A stretch of 64,000 nt of DNA from Cellulomonas sp. Leaf334 (GTDB lineage Bacteria > Actinomycetota > Actinomycetes > Actinomycetales > Cellulomonadaceae): positions 124,001 to 188,000 of the forward strand of contig NZ_LMOO01000001.1 in the NCBI RefSeq assembly GCF_001424195.1, read 5' to 3'. A program made the translations under genes and the position numbers. Below the pieces are notes generated by a model, which was not told where the DNA came from, searched no databases, and saw only the letters and a list, made by a program, of their open reading frames with translations. Positions 1 to 8,220 of this stretch are shown one piece after another. Every line of letters begins with the position of its first letter. The first letter of the stretch is position 1.

Positions 1-1
1 C

Positions 2-589
2 GAGCCGCACGCGGACCCGCTGCTGGACCGCCTGACCGACGTGCTCCGTGCGGCGGGCGCCGACCGGTCCGTCCCCGCCGCCCTCCTGCTGCTCGCGCAG
101 GGTGAGCGGTCCCGCCGGCTGGGCGACCCGCAGGGTGCACTGGGCGGGCTGCGCCGCGCGATCGACATCCTGGAGGACATGCCCCGCAGCGCGTGGCTCG
201 CCAACGCGTTCCTCCTGCTCGCCGCTGTGGAGCGCCTCGTCGGCCACGGCCCGGACGCGCTCGAGGCGGTCGACCGCGCGCAGGGGATCCTCGACCGGCT
301 CCCCGACCCCGGCGCACTCGTCGCGCGTTCGACGGAGCTGCGTGCCGCCCTGGCGGCACCGGTCCGGCACGCCGCGGAGTTCGGCGAGGAGCTGTCCGAG
401 CGGGAGGTCGTCGTACTGCGCCTCGCGGCGGACGGGCTCCAGCAGCGCGAGATCGCCGACCAGCTCTTCATCTCCTACAACACCGTGAAGTCCCACCTGA
501 AGGCCGCCTACCGCAAGCTGGGCGTCGCGTCCCGCGAGGCAGCGATCGCCCGGCTGCGGCAGCTGGACGGCGCTCCGGCTCCCCGCTGA
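2..589 (+). CDS. LuxR-family transcriptional regulator, C-terminal part (5' truncated)
   Basis: The reading frame is open to the first base of the window, so the true start lies upstream. The visible part is about 195 residues. First come helical, TPR-like repeats rich in Ala and Leu. A LuxR/GerE-type helix-turn-helix follows at the C-terminus, with the typical LSEREVVVLRLAADG opening, the QREIADQLFIS helix and the recognition stretch NTVKSHLKAAYRKLGV. The layout of TPR-like repeats plus a C-terminal LuxR HTH fits the large MalT/LAL-type regulators, but the ATPase part cannot be seen here. The target is unknown. The arylsulfatase unit lies downstream on the same strand after a 66-base gap. 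Confidence 0.85.
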   Translation, partial: EPHADPLLDRLTDVLRAAGADRSVPAALLLLAQGERSRRLGDPQGALGGLRRAIDILEDMPRSAWLANAFLLLAAVERLVGHGPDALEAVDRAQGILDRLPDPGALVARSTELRAALAAPVRHAAEFGEELSEREVVVLRLAADGLQQREIADQLFISYNTVKSHLKAAYRKLGVASREAAIARLRQLDGAPAPR

Positions 590-655
590 CCACCCGGGTG
601 AGCGGCCGGGCGGGTGGTCCCTCCTCGGCCCGCGGGTGCGCACGATGTCCGGGTG

Positions 656-895
656 ATGCTCTGCACGATCGTCGTCGCCGGTGAGCTCGACCCCCGGTTC
701 GGCGACGCCGTGGAGGGGATGACGCTCACCGCCGCCGAGGGCCGGACCGAGCTCGTCGGCACCCTGACCGACCAGGCGCACGTCCAGGGGGTCCTCCACC
801 AGCTGTTCGACCTGGGGCTCGAGGTGCTCTCGTTCTCGACCGCCCCGGCGAGCGCTGCCGACGGCCCAGTCCCGAAGGAGAGTCATGAGCGCTGA
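656..895 (+). CDS. Small conserved-looking protein of unknown function
   Basis: This is a 79-residue protein starting at ATG 656; a GTG sits directly before it at 653. It has an alternating strand-helix pattern (MLCTIVVAGEL, then TELVGTLTDQAHVQGVLHQL, then LEVLSFS), similar in feel to a small ACT- or ferredoxin-like fold, but I do not recognise a family. There is no signal peptide or membrane segment. Its last 11 bases overlap the start of the arylsulfatase gene in another frame, so the two are probably translationally coupled and co-transcribed. A role linked to the sulfatase is an inference from position only. Confidence 0.6.
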   Translation: MLCTIVVAGELDPRFGDAVEGMTLTAAEGRTELVGTLTDQAHVQGVLHQLFDLGLEVLSFSTAPASAADGPVPKESHER

Positions 896-3251
896 CCGGC
901 ACGCACGGACGATGCTGCCCATCCCGGACCGGCCCGCGCCGGGGCTGACCACGTACGACGCGAAGGACCCGGACACGTCGTACCCGCCGATCGAGCCCCT
1001 GCTGCCACCCGAGGGTGCGCCGAACGTGCTGATCATCCTGCTCGACGACGTGGGCTTCGGGGCGTCCAGCGCGTTCGGCGGCCCGTGCGCGACACCGAAC
1101 GCCGAGCGCCTCGCGGCGCGCGGGCTGAAGTTCAACCGGTTCCACACCACGGCGCTGTGCGCGCCGACCCGGCAGGCCATGCTGACCGGTCGCAACCACC
1201 ACTCGGTCGGCATGGGCAGCATCACGGAGACGGCGACGTCGGCGCCCGGGAACAGCTCCCTGCGGCCGAACACCAAGGCGCCGCTGGCGATGACGCTCAA
1301 GCTCAACGGGTACTCCACCGCGCAGTTCGGCAAGTGCCACGAGGTCCCGGTCTGGCAGTCGTCCCCGATGGGGCCGTTCGACGCGTGGCCGTCGGGCGGT
1401 GGCGGCTTCGAGACGTTCTACGGCTTCATCGGCGGGGAGAACAACCAGTACGACCCGGCCCTGTACTCCGGGACCACCCCGGTGGAGCCCCCGCGGTCGG
1501 CCGAGGAGGGCTACCACCTGACCGAGGACCTCGCGGACCACGCGGTCGGCTGGGTGCGCCAGCAGAAGGCGCTGATGCCTGACCGGCCGTTCTTCCTGTA
1601 CTTCGCACCCGGCGCCACGCACGCCCCGCACCACGTCCCGGCGGAGTGGATCGAGAAGTACGCGGGCCGGTTCGACGAGGGCTGGGACGTGGAGCGGGAG
1701 CGCACGTTCGCGCGCCAGAAGGAGCTCGGCGTCGTCCCGGCGGACACCGTCCTGACCGAGCGGCACGCCGAGATCCCGGCGTGGGCGGACATGCCCGACG
1801 AGCTCAAGCCGGTGCTGGCCCGGCAGATGGAGGTGTACGCCGCGTTCCTGGAGCACACCGACCACCACGTCGGTCGCCTGCTCGACGCCATCGAGGACCT
1901 CGGGGTGCTCGACGACACGCTGATCTACTACGTCATCGGCGACAACGGCGCCTCGGCCGAGGGCACCGTGAACGGTGCGTTCAACGAGATGGCCAACTTC
2001 AACGGCATGGCCGCGCTGGAGACGCCGGAGTTCCTGGTCTCGAAGATGGCCGAGTTCGGCTCGCCCTCGTCCTACAACCACTACTCGGTGGGCTGGGGGT
2101 GGGCGATGAACTCCCCGCTGCAGTGGACCAAGCAGGTGGCCTCCCACTGGGGCGGCACGCGCAACGGCACGATCGTGCACTGGCCGCGGGGGATCACCGA
2201 ACCAGGCGGGTTGCGGTCGCAGTTCACGCACGTCATCGACGTCGCCCCGACGATCCTGCAGGCCGCGGGTCTCCCGGAGCCGACCGTGGTGAACGGCGTG
2301 CAGCAGTCGCCCATGGAGGGCACCTCCATGCTCTACACGTTCAACGAGCCCGACACCCCGGAGCGGCACGACCTGCAGTACTTCGAGATGTTCGGCAACC
2401 GAGGCATCTACCACCGTGGCTGGAGCGCGGTCACGAAGCACAAGACCCCGTGGGTGATGGTCGGTGGCACCGTGCCGGAGTTCGACGACGACGTCTGGGA
2501 GCTGTACGACGGGCGCACGGACTTCAGCCAGGCGCGCAACCTCGTCGCCGAGCACCCCGACAGGCTGGCCGCGCTGCAGCGGCTGTGGCTGATCGAGGCC
2601 ACCAAGTACAACGTCCTCCCGCTGGACGACCGCACCGGGGAGCGACTCGAGGCGAGCATGGCCGGGCGGCCGACCCTGATCCGAGGGACGTCCCAGCAGT
2701 TCTTCGCAGGCATGGGACGCCTCTCGGAGAACAGCGTGGTGAGCGTCAAGAACCGGTCGTTCTCGGTGACCGCCGAGATCGAGGTGCCGGCGGGCGGGGT
2801 GCAGGGTGTGCTGATCGCCCAGGGGGGCCGCTTCGGCGGGTGGAGTGTCTACGTCACCGGCGGCAGGCTCAGGTTCTGCTACAACGTGCTCAGCATCCAC
2901 GAGTTCACCGTCACGGCCGACGTGCCGGTCCCCGCGGGCACGCACCAGGTCCGCATGGAGTTCGCCTACGACGGCGGTGGGCTGGCCAAGGGCGGCGACG
3001 TCACGCTCTTCCACGACGGTGCGGCCGTCGGCACGGGGCGGGTCGCCATGACCCAGCCGATGGTGTTCTCCGCCGACGAGACGACCGACATCGGCTACGA
3101 GTCCGGGACCACGGTGAGCCCCGACTACACGAACGCGACCAGCAGGTTCACCGGCCGGATCCACTGGGTCCAGGTCGACGTCGGCGACGACGGCCACGAC
3201 CACGTCATCGACCCTGAGGAACGGATGCGGATCGCGATGGCGCGGCAGTAG
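885..3251 (+). CDS. Arylsulfatase (sulfatase family, FGly type)
   Basis: A 788-residue type I sulfatase that hydrolyses sulfate esters. The N-terminal metal-binding motif LIILLDDVGFG is at about residues 49-59. The active-site signature LCAPTRQAMLTGR has Cys92 in the position that is normally converted to formylglycine, giving the CxPxR motif. A later IYYVIGDNGAS supplies further metal ligands. The C-terminal 150 residues are beta-rich. No signal peptide is visible, so it is probably cytoplasmic, unlike many sulfatases. The start ATG at 885 is preceded by GAAGGAG. No formylglycine-generating enzyme gene is present in this window, so maturation would have to rely on one elsewhere. The substrate cannot be read from the sequence. 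Confidence 0.93.
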   Translation: MSADRHARTMLPIPDRPAPGLTTYDAKDPDTSYPPIEPLLPPEGAPNVLIILLDDVGFGASSAFGGPCATPNAERLAARGLKFNRFHTTALCAPTRQAMLTGRNHHSVGMGSITETATSAPGNSSLRPNTKAPLAMTLKLNGYSTAQFGKCHEVPVWQSSPMGPFDAWPSGGGGFETFYGFIGGENNQYDPALYSGTTPVEPPRSAEEGYHLTEDLADHAVGWVRQQKALMPDRPFFLYFAPGATHAPHHVPAEWIEKYAGRFDEGWDVERERTFARQKELGVVPADTVLTERHAEIPAWADMPDELKPVLARQMEVYAAFLEHTDHHVGRLLDAIEDLGVLDDTLIYYVIGDNGASAEGTVNGAFNEMANFNGMAALETPEFLVSKMAEFGSPSSYNHYSVGWGWAMNSPLQWTKQVASHWGGTRNGTIVHWPRGITEPGGLRSQFTHVIDVAPTILQAAGLPEPTVVNGVQQSPMEGTSMLYTFNEPDTPERHDLQYFEMFGNRGIYHRGWSAVTKHKTPWVMVGGTVPEFDDDVWELYDGRTDFSQARNLVAEHPDRLAALQRLWLIEATKYNVLPLDDRTGERLEASMAGRPTLIRGTSQQFFAGMGRLSENSVVSVKNRSFSVTAEIEVPAGGVQGVLIAQGGRFGGWSVYVTGGRLRFCYNVLSIHEFTVTADVPVPAGTHQVRMEFAYDGGGLAKGGDVTLFHDGAAVGTGRVAMTQPMVFSADETTDIGYESGTTVSPDYTNATSRFTGRIHWVQVDVGDDGHDHVIDPEERMRIAMARQ

Positions 3252-3261
3252 CCGGGACCCG

Positions 3262-3444
3262 TCAGGTCGAGGTCCGCACCACCGTCAGGTCCGGTCCCGG
3301 GTAGACGAGCGACTCGTGCCCGTCGTCGAACCGCACGACGTACGGGCCGTCCGCGCCGCGGGCCTCGATCACCGTGCCACCGCGATCCGCCGCCCCGACC
3401 GTCCGGCCATGGATGACGACCTTGTCCCCGACCTCTGCGTGCAT
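3262..3444 (-). CDS. DUF1918 small protein
   Basis: A 60-residue protein matching the short actinobacterial DUF1918 type: an MHAEVGDKVVIHG opening, a central GTVIEARG, and YVVRFDDGHESLVYPGPD near the end, a small SH3/KOW-like beta barrel. The function of the family is unknown. It stands alone, convergent with the arylsulfatase (10 bases apart) and 29 bases downstream of the PaiB-like gene on the same strand. A GGGAGG ribosome site precedes the ATG. Confidence 0.85.
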   Translation of the reverse strand: MHAEVGDKVVIHGRTVGAADRGGTVIEARGADGPYVVRFDDGHESLVYPGPDLTVVRTST

Positions 3445-3473
3445 CGTCGATCACCTCCCGACCCAGGCTAGGA

Positions 3474-4082
3474 CTACTCCCGCCCGTGTGCTCGGCGCAT
3501 CTCCTCGGCCAGGGCCGGGTGGGTGGGGTCGAGGTGGGCGATCACGTTCCGGACCACGTCGGGCGGCTTGTTCTGGCTGAGCTTGGCCCGGGCGTCGAAC
3601 CGGGTGACGCGCAGGCGCAGGCCGACCGTTCCCTTCGCGATGCGGCGGGTGCCCTCCTCGTCCTCGTCGAGGCTGCGGCCGCCGGGCCGGCCGTGCTCGA
3701 AGTGGTCGGTGAGCAGCGCCAGCATCGCGTAGTTCTCGTCGTCACCCAGGATCTCCGGCGTGCCGTACAGGTGCGCCGTGACGTGGTTCCAGGTGGGCAC
3801 GAGGTCGCCCGGCGGGTACCAGCTCGGGGAGACGTAGTCGTGCGGACCCTGGACGATCACCAGGACCTCGTGCTGCCCGAGCTCGTGCAGGGTCTCGTCG
3901 GGACGGCCGAAGTGGCTCACGAGCGTGATGCCGTCGGCGTCGCCCTCCTCCACCAGCACCGGGTAGTGGGAGGCGACCAGCCCGGTCGACGCCGGCGAGA
4001 CGAACGTGGCCCACGGGTGCTGGCGGACCAGCCGCTTGACCTCGCCCTGGTCGGTCAGGAGGAACCGCGGGGTGTGGCGCAT
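3474..4082 (-). CDS. paiB: FMN-binding negative transcriptional regulator (PaiB-like)
   Basis: A 202-residue protein of the PaiB/FMN-binding split-barrel family. It opens with MRHTPRFLLTD and continues with HPWATFVSP and ASHYPVLVEEG. PSWYP and TWNHVTAHLYG follow in the middle, typical of the FMN site. Related proteins repress sporulation and protease genes in Bacillus or act as flavin-binding enzymes; the role here is unknown. I chose ATG 4082 because the protein alignment pattern begins there and an AGGGAG lies upstream; the frame stays open further but codes for nothing familiar. It is divergent from dodecin with 79 bases between them. Confidence 0.85.
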   Translation of the reverse strand: MRHTPRFLLTDQGEVKRLVRQHPWATFVSPASTGLVASHYPVLVEEGDADGITLVSHFGRPDETLHELGQHEVLVIVQGPHDYVSPSWYPPGDLVPTWNHVTAHLYGTPEILGDDENYAMLALLTDHFEHGRPGGRSLDEDEEGTRRIAKGTVGLRLRVTRFDARAKLSQNKPPDVVRNVIAHLDPTHPALAEEMRRAHGRE

Positions 4083-4161
4083 CAACGATCTCCCTGTGGT
4101 GGTGCCGACCGGCCGCGACCAGTATGGGGTCGTCGGTTCCGAGCGAGGAGAGGCCATCACC

Positions 4162-4368
4162 ATGAGCGTGTACCGAGTGATCGACGTCATCGGGACGAGC
4201 ACGTCGTCCTGGGAGGCCGCCGCGGCCGAGGCGATCAGCACGGCCGGGGGATCGCTGCACGACCTGCGGGTGGCGGAGGTGACCAAGCAGGACGTCGTCG
4301 TCGGGGAGGCCGGGGACCTGTTGTACCGGACGCGGCTCCAGCTGTCGTTCAAGTACAAGCCCGAGTAG
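4162..4368 (+). CDS. Dodecin
   Basis: A 68-residue dodecin, the small flavin- or CoA-binding protein that assembles as a dodecamer and buffers free flavin. The full family pattern is visible: VYRVIDVIGTSTSSWEAAAA, then AISTAGGSL, DLRVAEVTKQDV and a final YRTRLQLSFKYKPE. The length is exactly that of the family. The ATG at 4162 has GAGGAGAGG upstream. It is a single gene, divergent from the FMN-binding PaiB-like gene, which makes a shared flavin context plausible but unproven. Confidence 0.95.
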   Translation: MSVYRVIDVIGTSTSSWEAAAAEAISTAGGSLHDLRVAEVTKQDVVVGEAGDLLYRTRLQLSFKYKPE

Positions 4369-4376
4369 GCCGACCG

Positions 4377-6815
4377 TCAGACGTACTCGTTCCGGCGCAG
4401 CCAGCGCATCGCGGCCGCCCCCCAGATCGGGGGGAGGTAGAACGTGATGAGCCGGAACGTGATCGCCGTGGAGACGGCGATCGCGCTGGGCACCCCGATG
4501 GCCTGCAGGCCGACGGTGAAGCCCGCCTCGGTGACGCCCATGCCCCCGGGTACGGGCATCAGTCCGGCGAACAGGCTCACCGCGGTGTTGATGAGGATCA
4601 GCTGCGAGAAGTGCGCGGTCTGCCCGAACGCCTGCAGGCACAGGGCCAGGACGCCGGCCTGGAGCAGCTGTGCCCCGAGGTTGCCGCCGAGCATCGCGGA
4701 CACCTTCGCCGGCTTGCGCAGCACCCCGAGCGCGGAGTGGGCCGCGCGCGCCTGCTCCGCGATCGCCGCGCGGATCTTCGGGATCCGGGCGGTGACCCGG
4801 TGGCGGAGCCGGGGCACGGCCAGGGTGATGAGCACGGTGAGGACGACCAGCGCGATCAGCACGACGAGCAGCGAGGGGCTCGTGGAGCCGGAGTCGCCGC
4901 TGGTCGACCCGGTCGAGAGGCTCGACGTGAACCCGGGCAGACCGCTCACGACGATGATCAGGATGAGGGACGCCTGGACGACGAAGCCCGTGACGCTGTC
5001 GATGAGCCCGAACGACAGCGCCGACCCGGCGGGGATCCCGAACTTCTGGAAGAAGCGGACCTCCAGCGCGAGGCGGGCGGCCGACGACGGGAGCACGAGG
5101 GAGATGAACTGGATGGAGTACTGCAGCATCAGGACCGGGACGTACCGCAGCCGCGCGAGCGCTGCGCCGAGGGTCGCGCCGGCGAGCGCCGTCTGGATGA
5201 ACGGTGAGAGCAGCAGTGCCGCGACGAGCCACACCCAGTCCGCGGACGCCAGCGCGTCGGCGACGCTGGCCAGGTCGACCCCGGCGAGCATCGTGACGAC
5301 GACGTACACGATGAGCGCGGTCAGGAGCAGGGTGCCGACCGACCTCGGCGTCACGCGCCGCAGGCGCTCCAGTGGTGGCTCCTCGACGCCCGCGGCGGCG
5401 ACCGCCGCCGCGCGCAGCTCGTCGAGGGTCCAGGTCCCCGCACGGACGTCCGCGCGTGTCCCGCGACCGAGCGCCGCGGACTGCAGGTAGGGCAGCACGT
5501 CCGCGAGCCCGTCCGTGCCGACGGCGGTGACCGCCGCGGCGAGCGCCCGGTCCGGTCCGACGACGAGGGCGGTGCAGACGAGGAGCCGCGCCTGGTCGGT
5601 GCGGACGTCACCCTCGTCGGCGGCCCGGCCGGCCGCGTCGAAGTCGGCCAGCGCGGGGGAGCCGTCGAGCCGGACGACCACCCGGCTGCTGTCGATCCGC
5701 CCGTGCGCGATCCCGGCGCGGTTCAGCCCGACGACTGCTCGCCACATCCCGGCGAGCAGCTCGTCGTCGAGCGTGCCGGCATCGAGGTCGCCCAGGGACG
5801 CACGCGGGCTGGTGGTGACGAGCAGGGCGTCGCCCTGGTCGGCCACACCGACCGCGACGACGTCGAGCGTCGGCACCCCCGCCTTCGCCGCCAGCAGCGT
5901 GAAGAGGGCCTCGTGCTCGACCCGGGAGCGTCGCGTGCCCCAGATCTGCGCGCGCTCGCCGCGGCGGGTCAGGGCCGTCCACAGCGAACCGACGAGCTGG
6001 CTGTCCCACGCGTCCCGTCCGTAGACCGTGACCCTCAGCTCGGCGTCCTGCTCCGTGCGGGCGACCAGCAGGTCCACGGCTGTCGGGTCCGGGGACGCCG
6101 AGACCGAGGTCGTCGGCACGCCGAGGTCGGCCAGCGCGACCTGGACCTGCGCGTCGGTGAGGCGCCCCTGCGGCGACCCCAGGACCAGGTGGGTGATGGC
6201 CGCGGCCGCGATCCCGACGGCGATCGCGGCACTGGCCCCGATGAGGTTCGTCGCGTTCAGCCCGATCGCCGCCACGGCACCCAGACCGATGACGACGCGG
6301 CTCGCGTACCGCCAGGGCCGGGCGAGGTGCGGGGACGCCGTGACGATGATCGCCGTGAGGATCGCGACCCGGCTCGCGACGTACACGACCGGCGGGCCCG
6401 ACGACACCAGCCCGTCGACGATGGCGGACGGATGCGTCCCGGCGAGGGCACCGACGCCGATCGCGGCGCCGAAGGCGAGGGCGGACGCGGTGGCCTGGTC
6501 GACCAGGAGCCGGCGCCGGCCCCGGCTCGCCGCGGCGAGCGCGACGACCCCGACCGCCCACAGCGTCATGACGGCGTAGACGACGCTCCACAGCCAGCCG
6601 AACAGCGGCTGCAGCCACGCGAGCAACGTGTCCAGCGCTGCGTCGGCGCCCGACGGCCCCGGCGCGGCGAGCGCGAGCACCCCGAGGGCGAGGATCGAGA
6701 CGACGAGCAGGAGGATGTCGGTGGGCCGGCGCAGCCGCGGGGCGCCCGCGGCGGACGACCAGACGCGAACGAATCCGTTCAGTCGCGTGCGGGTCCGTTC
6801 CGCTCGGTCAGCCAT
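4377..6815 (-). CDS. MprF/UPF0104-type membrane flippase with an internal pseudokinase domain
   Basis: An 812-residue membrane protein. Residues about 30-230 hold several hydrophobic segments. A cytoplasmic domain of about 250 residues resembles a degenerate aminoglycoside/protein-kinase fold. Where a kinase has HxDxxxxN and DFG, this one has HGRIDSSR (about residues 370-377) and ADFDAAG (about 388). From about residue 490 to the end there are further helices of the lysylphosphatidylglycerol synthase/flippase transmembrane type, with PSSAARLALEVRFF and PVPGGMGVTEAG as family-typical loops. A likely role is lipid flipping or envelope polymer synthesis. I chose ATG 6815 because a strong AGGAGG precedes it. 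It is convergent with dodecin. Confidence 0.85.
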   Translation of the reverse strand: MADRAERTRTRLNGFVRVWSSAAGAPRLRRPTDILLLVVSILALGVLALAAPGPSGADAALDTLLAWLQPLFGWLWSVVYAVMTLWAVGVVALAAASRGRRRLLVDQATASALAFGAAIGVGALAGTHPSAIVDGLVSSGPPVVYVASRVAILTAIIVTASPHLARPWRYASRVVIGLGAVAAIGLNATNLIGASAAIAVGIAAAAITHLVLGSPQGRLTDAQVQVALADLGVPTTSVSASPDPTAVDLLVARTEQDAELRVTVYGRDAWDSQLVGSLWTALTRRGERAQIWGTRRSRVEHEALFTLLAAKAGVPTLDVVAVGVADQGDALLVTTSPRASLGDLDAGTLDDELLAGMWRAVVGLNRAGIAHGRIDSSRVVVRLDGSPALADFDAAGRAADEGDVRTDQARLLVCTALVVGPDRALAAAVTAVGTDGLADVLPYLQSAALGRGTRADVRAGTWTLDELRAAAVAAAGVEEPPLERLRRVTPRSVGTLLLTALIVYVVVTMLAGVDLASVADALASADWVWLVAALLLSPFIQTALAGATLGAALARLRYVPVLMLQYSIQFISLVLPSSAARLALEVRFFQKFGIPAGSALSFGLIDSVTGFVVQASLILIIVVSGLPGFTSSLSTGSTSGDSGSTSPSLLVVLIALVVLTVLITLAVPRLRHRVTARIPKIRAAIAEQARAAHSALGVLRKPAKVSAMLGGNLGAQLLQAGVLALCLQAFGQTAHFSQLILINTAVSLFAGLMPVPGGMGVTEAGFTVGLQAIGVPSAIAVSTAITFRLITFYLPPIWGAAAMRWLRRNEYV

Positions 6816-7059
6816 CGAGCCTCCTGGGCACAACGACGAAAGGGGACCTTGGCCTTCGGAGGTCTGCACCGTGCGGACCTGCGGTGAGCGTACCGCGGCG
6901 CTGACCAGCAGGTTCGTGTTTCGCCACCGATCCGGGCCACGTGCCGTGCGACATCGTTCGCACGACCTCCACGCCCGTCCTACCGTGGTCGGGTCAGCCC
7001 TCTCCACGTCGACGTCGGCGGCCGGGCTCACGACTGCGGTCGCCGGGATCGGAAGAGCC
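6816..7059. other. Divergent intergenic region between flippase and FMN reductase genes
   Basis: This 244-base stretch must hold promoters for both neighbours. It contains the AGGAGG ribosome site of the flippase gene at its left edge and a short inverted repeat GCGGT/ACCGC around 6882-6897. I see no gene and no convincing -10/-35 pair. Confidence 0.4.
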
Positions 7060-7632
7060 ATGTCGCGCAGCTACACGGTCGGGTACTTCGTCGGGAGCCT
7101 CTCGTCCACGTCCATCAACCGCGTCCTGTCCCGGGCGCTCATCGCGCTCGCACCCGCCGATCTCGAGTTCGTCGAGCTGCCCATCGGGAACCTCCCGCTG
7201 TACAGCCCCGACTACGACGCCGACTACCCTCCCGAGGCCCGCGCGCTGAAGGAGGCGATCGCGGGTGTCGACGCGGTCCTGTTCGTGTCCCCGGAGTACA
7301 ACCGGTCCATCCCGGGCGCCCTCAAGAACGCCATCGACTGGGCGTCTCGACCCTGGGGGCAGAACTCGTTCGACCACGTGCCGGCCGCCGTCATCGGGGC
7401 GTCCGTCGGGGCGATCGGCACGGCCGTCGGCCAGCAGAGCCTGCGCGCCGTCCTGAGCTTCTGCAACGCGCGCCAGATGACGTCGCCCGAGGCCTACATC
7501 CAGTACTCGCCCGACGTGTTCGCGCCCGACGGCAGCGTCGGCGACGACGCGACGGCCGAGTTCCTGCGGACCTACATGCAGGAGTTCCACGACCATCTGG
7601 TGCGGGTCCTGACGGTCCTGCCGCGCGGTTGA
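7060..7632 (+). CDS. NADPH-dependent FMN reductase family protein
   Basis: A 190-residue flavodoxin-like oxidoreductase. The phosphate-binding loop FVGSLSSTSINR lies near the N-terminus. The family hallmark SPEYNRSIPGALKNAIDW is in the middle (about residues 76-93), and a later VIGASVGAIGT supplies another flavin contact. Members reduce FMN, azo dyes, quinones or chromate with NAD(P)H. The start ATG 7060 is preceded by GGAAGAG. It is a single gene, convergent with the DUF1579-like gene and ending 6 bases before it. Confidence 0.92.
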   Translation: MSRSYTVGYFVGSLSSTSINRVLSRALIALAPADLEFVELPIGNLPLYSPDYDADYPPEARALKEAIAGVDAVLFVSPEYNRSIPGALKNAIDWASRPWGQNSFDHVPAAVIGASVGAIGTAVGQQSLRAVLSFCNARQMTSPEAYIQYSPDVFAPDGSVGDDATAEFLRTYMQEFHDHLVRVLTVLPRG

Positions 7633-7638
7633 GGCCGC

Positions 7639-8079
7639 TCAGCGCATCGGCTGGAGCGCGAGCTCGACGACCTGGTACGGCTCGTGGCCGGGCACGACGT
7701 TGTGCATGGTGAGGACCGCGTCGCCCGGCCGGACGTGGATGTGCCAGCCCCAGTCCGGACCCGACTCCGCGGGGTAGGAGCCCCGGAGCCGCAGCTCGCC
7801 GTCCTCGATGCCGCCGGTGAACGTCATCCAGGTCGGCCCGGTGTGCCACGAGTCCACCCAGACGCCGGCCGCGTCGTCGTCCCCGCCCAGCAGCAGGAGC
7901 CCGTCCTGCGGGGCGTCGCCGTCCGACCATGTGTACGCGATCGAGACGAACCGGGCCGCCGTCACGCCGATCGTCGCGGTCGCGGTCGAGGACCGGAACT
8001 CGTCGGTGGGCATGAGACGGAGGCGGTTCGTGCCCTGCCAGCGGCCCAGCAGCGGCGTGAGGTGGTCGACGACGCCCAT
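7639..8079 (-). CDS. Lipocalin-like beta-barrel protein (DUF1579-like)
   Basis: A 146-residue beta-rich protein with an N-terminal LTPLLGRWQGTNRL and repeated strand patterns ending in HNVVPGHEPYQVVELALQPM. The spacing of strands and the GxWxG-like start suggest a lipocalin/FABP-type barrel as in DUF1579 proteins. There is no signal peptide. The start ATG 8079 was chosen over upstream in-frame codons because the conserved-looking region begins there. The ligand and role are unknown. It is divergent from the contractile injection system operon. Confidence 0.7.
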   Translation of the reverse strand: MGVVDHLTPLLGRWQGTNRLRLMPTDEFRSSTATATIGVTAARFVSIAYTWSDGDAPQDGLLLLGGDDDAAGVWVDSWHTGPTWMTFTGGIEDGELRLRGSYPAESGPDWGWHIHVRPGDAVLTMHNVVPGHEPYQVVELALQPMR

Positions 8080-8135
8080 GCCTGACAGTAGCGAGCCCGG
8101 CCGTCCGACCACCCTCCCGGGCCCGATCTGCGGGG

Positions 8136-8164
8136 TCGTGACGGCGGGGTGACGCCGGGTTGAC
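8136..8164 (+). promoter_or_regulatory. Probable SARP operator and -35 region of the plus-strand eCIS operon
   Basis: Three direct heptamers, TCGTGAC (8136-8142), GGGTGAC (8147-8153) and GGTTGAC (8158-8164), recur with an exact 11-base period (4-base spacers). The last contains TTGACG (8160-8165), which can serve as the -35. SARP/OmpR-type activators are known to bind such 11-base-spaced heptamers overlapping -35. The same arrangement lies in front of the opposite eCIS operon at 31212-31240. The sheath ATG is 57 bases downstream. Confidence 0.7.
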
Positions 8165-8220
8165 GCACGGTCGCGAGTCTCGTCAGCGCGGGGACGTACC
8201 GCGTCACGAAGGAGCACTCC

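Noticed and set aside
726..3203. Long minus-strand open frame of about 825 codons opposite the arylsulfatase
   Set aside because: It is the shadow of a GC-rich gene: composition is Arg/Val/Asp/His-rich without any domain, while the plus strand has a complete sulfatase with its catalytic motif.
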